A stretch of 5,170 bases of DNA. Source: Propionibacteriaceae bacterium (GTDB lineage: Bacteria; Actinomycetota; Actinomycetes; Propionibacteriales; Propionibacteriaceae). Positions 4,940 to 5,170 of this stretch are shown piece after piece. Within the stretch, counting starts at the first letter, position 1, and the number at the start of each line of letters is the position of its first letter. The notes under the pieces are model-generated. The model searched no databases, had not been told where the DNA came from, and saw only the letters and a list, made by a program, of their open reading frames with translations. Both the position numbers and the translations under genes were made by a program. The stretch spans positions 253 through 5,422 of the forward strand of contig JAUNRO010000227.1 of assembly GCA_030544185.1 (NCBI GenBank). The letters are read 5' to 3'.

Positions 4940-5170
4940 GTCCACCATCACCTTGAGCGAGGCAACCACGTCATAGGGCGGCCGTGTCATCCGGTACACG
5001 GCCATCGACTCGACCGGCTCAATCCCGACCACGGCCCGAGGAGTCGATCCGTCCGTGCGGTCGACCTGGGCGAAGGATCTCGCCTTGATCAGCGACTCCC
5101 GGTGCGCCTCGCGATGCATGACATCCAGGTCGGTGTCATCCCATGCCCGATTCAGTACTCCGAGCGCAAC
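4937..5170 (-). CDS. Portal protein, N-terminal-side fragment ending at the amber codon
   Basis: This is the open reading frame as conventional translation would end it: 77 visible codons, open at the window edge, terminating at TAG 4939-4937. There is an internal ATG at 5119, but in-frame coding sequence of portal type (ALGVLNRAWDDTDLDV) continues upstream of it, so the true start lies outside the window. The fragment would lack the stem, crown and clip regions found in the second half of portals, so on its own it should not assemble a ring. Treat it as part of the interrupted portal gene rather than as an independent gene. Confidence 0.6.
   Translation of the reverse strand, partial: VALGVLNRAWDDTDLDVMHREAHRESLIKARSFAQVDRTDGSTPRAVVGIEPVESMAVYRMTRPPYDVVASLKVMVD

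Larger units (their letters stand above)
4013..5170 (-). pseudogene. Phage portal protein (SPP1 gp6-like), 5' partial, interrupted by in-frame TAG
   Basis: Portal proteins form the dodecameric ring at one capsid vertex through which DNA is packaged and ejected. Reading one frame from the window edge gives 77 sense codons, a TAG at 4939-4937, then 307 sense codons to a TGA at 4015-4013. The part before the TAG (ALGVLNRAW, then REAHRESLIKARSFAQV, then the beta-rich VASLKVMVD) fits the portal wing. The part after it (WTGKREARLCLPGRRIDQFE, VPVVEFTPRP, then MSEIEPISSFVDIVDLIEG and FAGHFGAVPIRYATGLD) continues the same family pattern, including the conserved SEIEPI segment followed by the long stem and crown helices. 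The family is usually about 450-500 residues, so roughly 100 N-terminal residues should lie beyond 5170. It is first in the visible operon and its stop overlaps the MuF-like gene. The family call is from memory of the pattern. Whether the gene is dead or suppressed is open. Confidence 0.82.

Noticed and set aside
2986..4946. The 11-mer GGTGGACTAGT at 2986-2996 recurs inverted at 4936-4946, where it includes the portal TAG; the only two CTAG sites I noticed are in these copies.
   Set aside because: Several 11-base matches are expected by chance in 5 kb, and the ACTAGT core is a palindrome. The flanks differ, so I see no att or recombination site.
1..5170. Searched for tRNA genes, CRISPR repeats, insertion-sequence ends, toxin-antitoxin or defence genes and promoters.
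   Set aside because: None seen. The whole window is filled by structural phage genes with short spacers.

Overview
The window is one uninterrupted head-morphogenesis operon of a tailed phage or prophage. Every gene I can support lies on the minus strand, so transcription runs from high to low coordinates. The DNA is very GC-rich, codons end mostly in G or C, GTG starts are common, and Shine-Dalgarno sequences of the AAGGAG/GAGGAGG type sit in front of several genes. Together with the protein style (short Ala/Asp/Gly/Arg-rich proteins) this points to a phage of a high-GC actinobacterium. I cannot tell from the sequence whether it is a free phage or an integrated prophage. No integrase, att site, tRNA, CRISPR array, insertion sequence or convincing terminator is visible.

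Layout in order of transcription: (1) 5170-4013, an SPP1 gp6-like portal protein whose first part lies beyond the window edge and whose frame carries an in-frame amber TAG at 4937-4939; (2) 4016-3003, a MuF-like minor head protein with a Cys/His cluster, starting in a 4-base GTGA overlap with the portal stop; (3) 2924-2193, a scaffolding protein; (4) 2118-1780, a lambda gpD-like head decoration protein; (5) 1760-729, a lambda gpE-like HK97-fold major capsid protein; (6) 729-346, a small acidic protein with a C-terminal HeH/SAP-like helix-extended loop-helix domain; (7) 327-1, a Gp19/Gp15/Gp42-like head-tail connector that runs off the low-coordinate edge. Gene spacing is tight: overlaps of 4 and 1 bases, and spacers of 18, 19, 74 and 78 bases, each of the four spacers carrying the ribosome binding site of the next gene.

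The proteins form one assembly line. The portal nucleates the shell and scaffold guides polymerisation of the gpE-like capsid protein. MuF-like protein is incorporated near the portal, gpD-like protein stabilises the expanded shell, and the connector starts the neck to which the tail attaches.

The one strongly unusual feature is the TAG inside the portal frame. Recognisable portal sequence lies on both sides of it in the same frame, so the portal is either disrupted (decaying prophage, nonsense mutation or sequencing error) or made by stop-codon suppression. Otherwise this is a normal structural module, and I found no evidence of a wholly new system.
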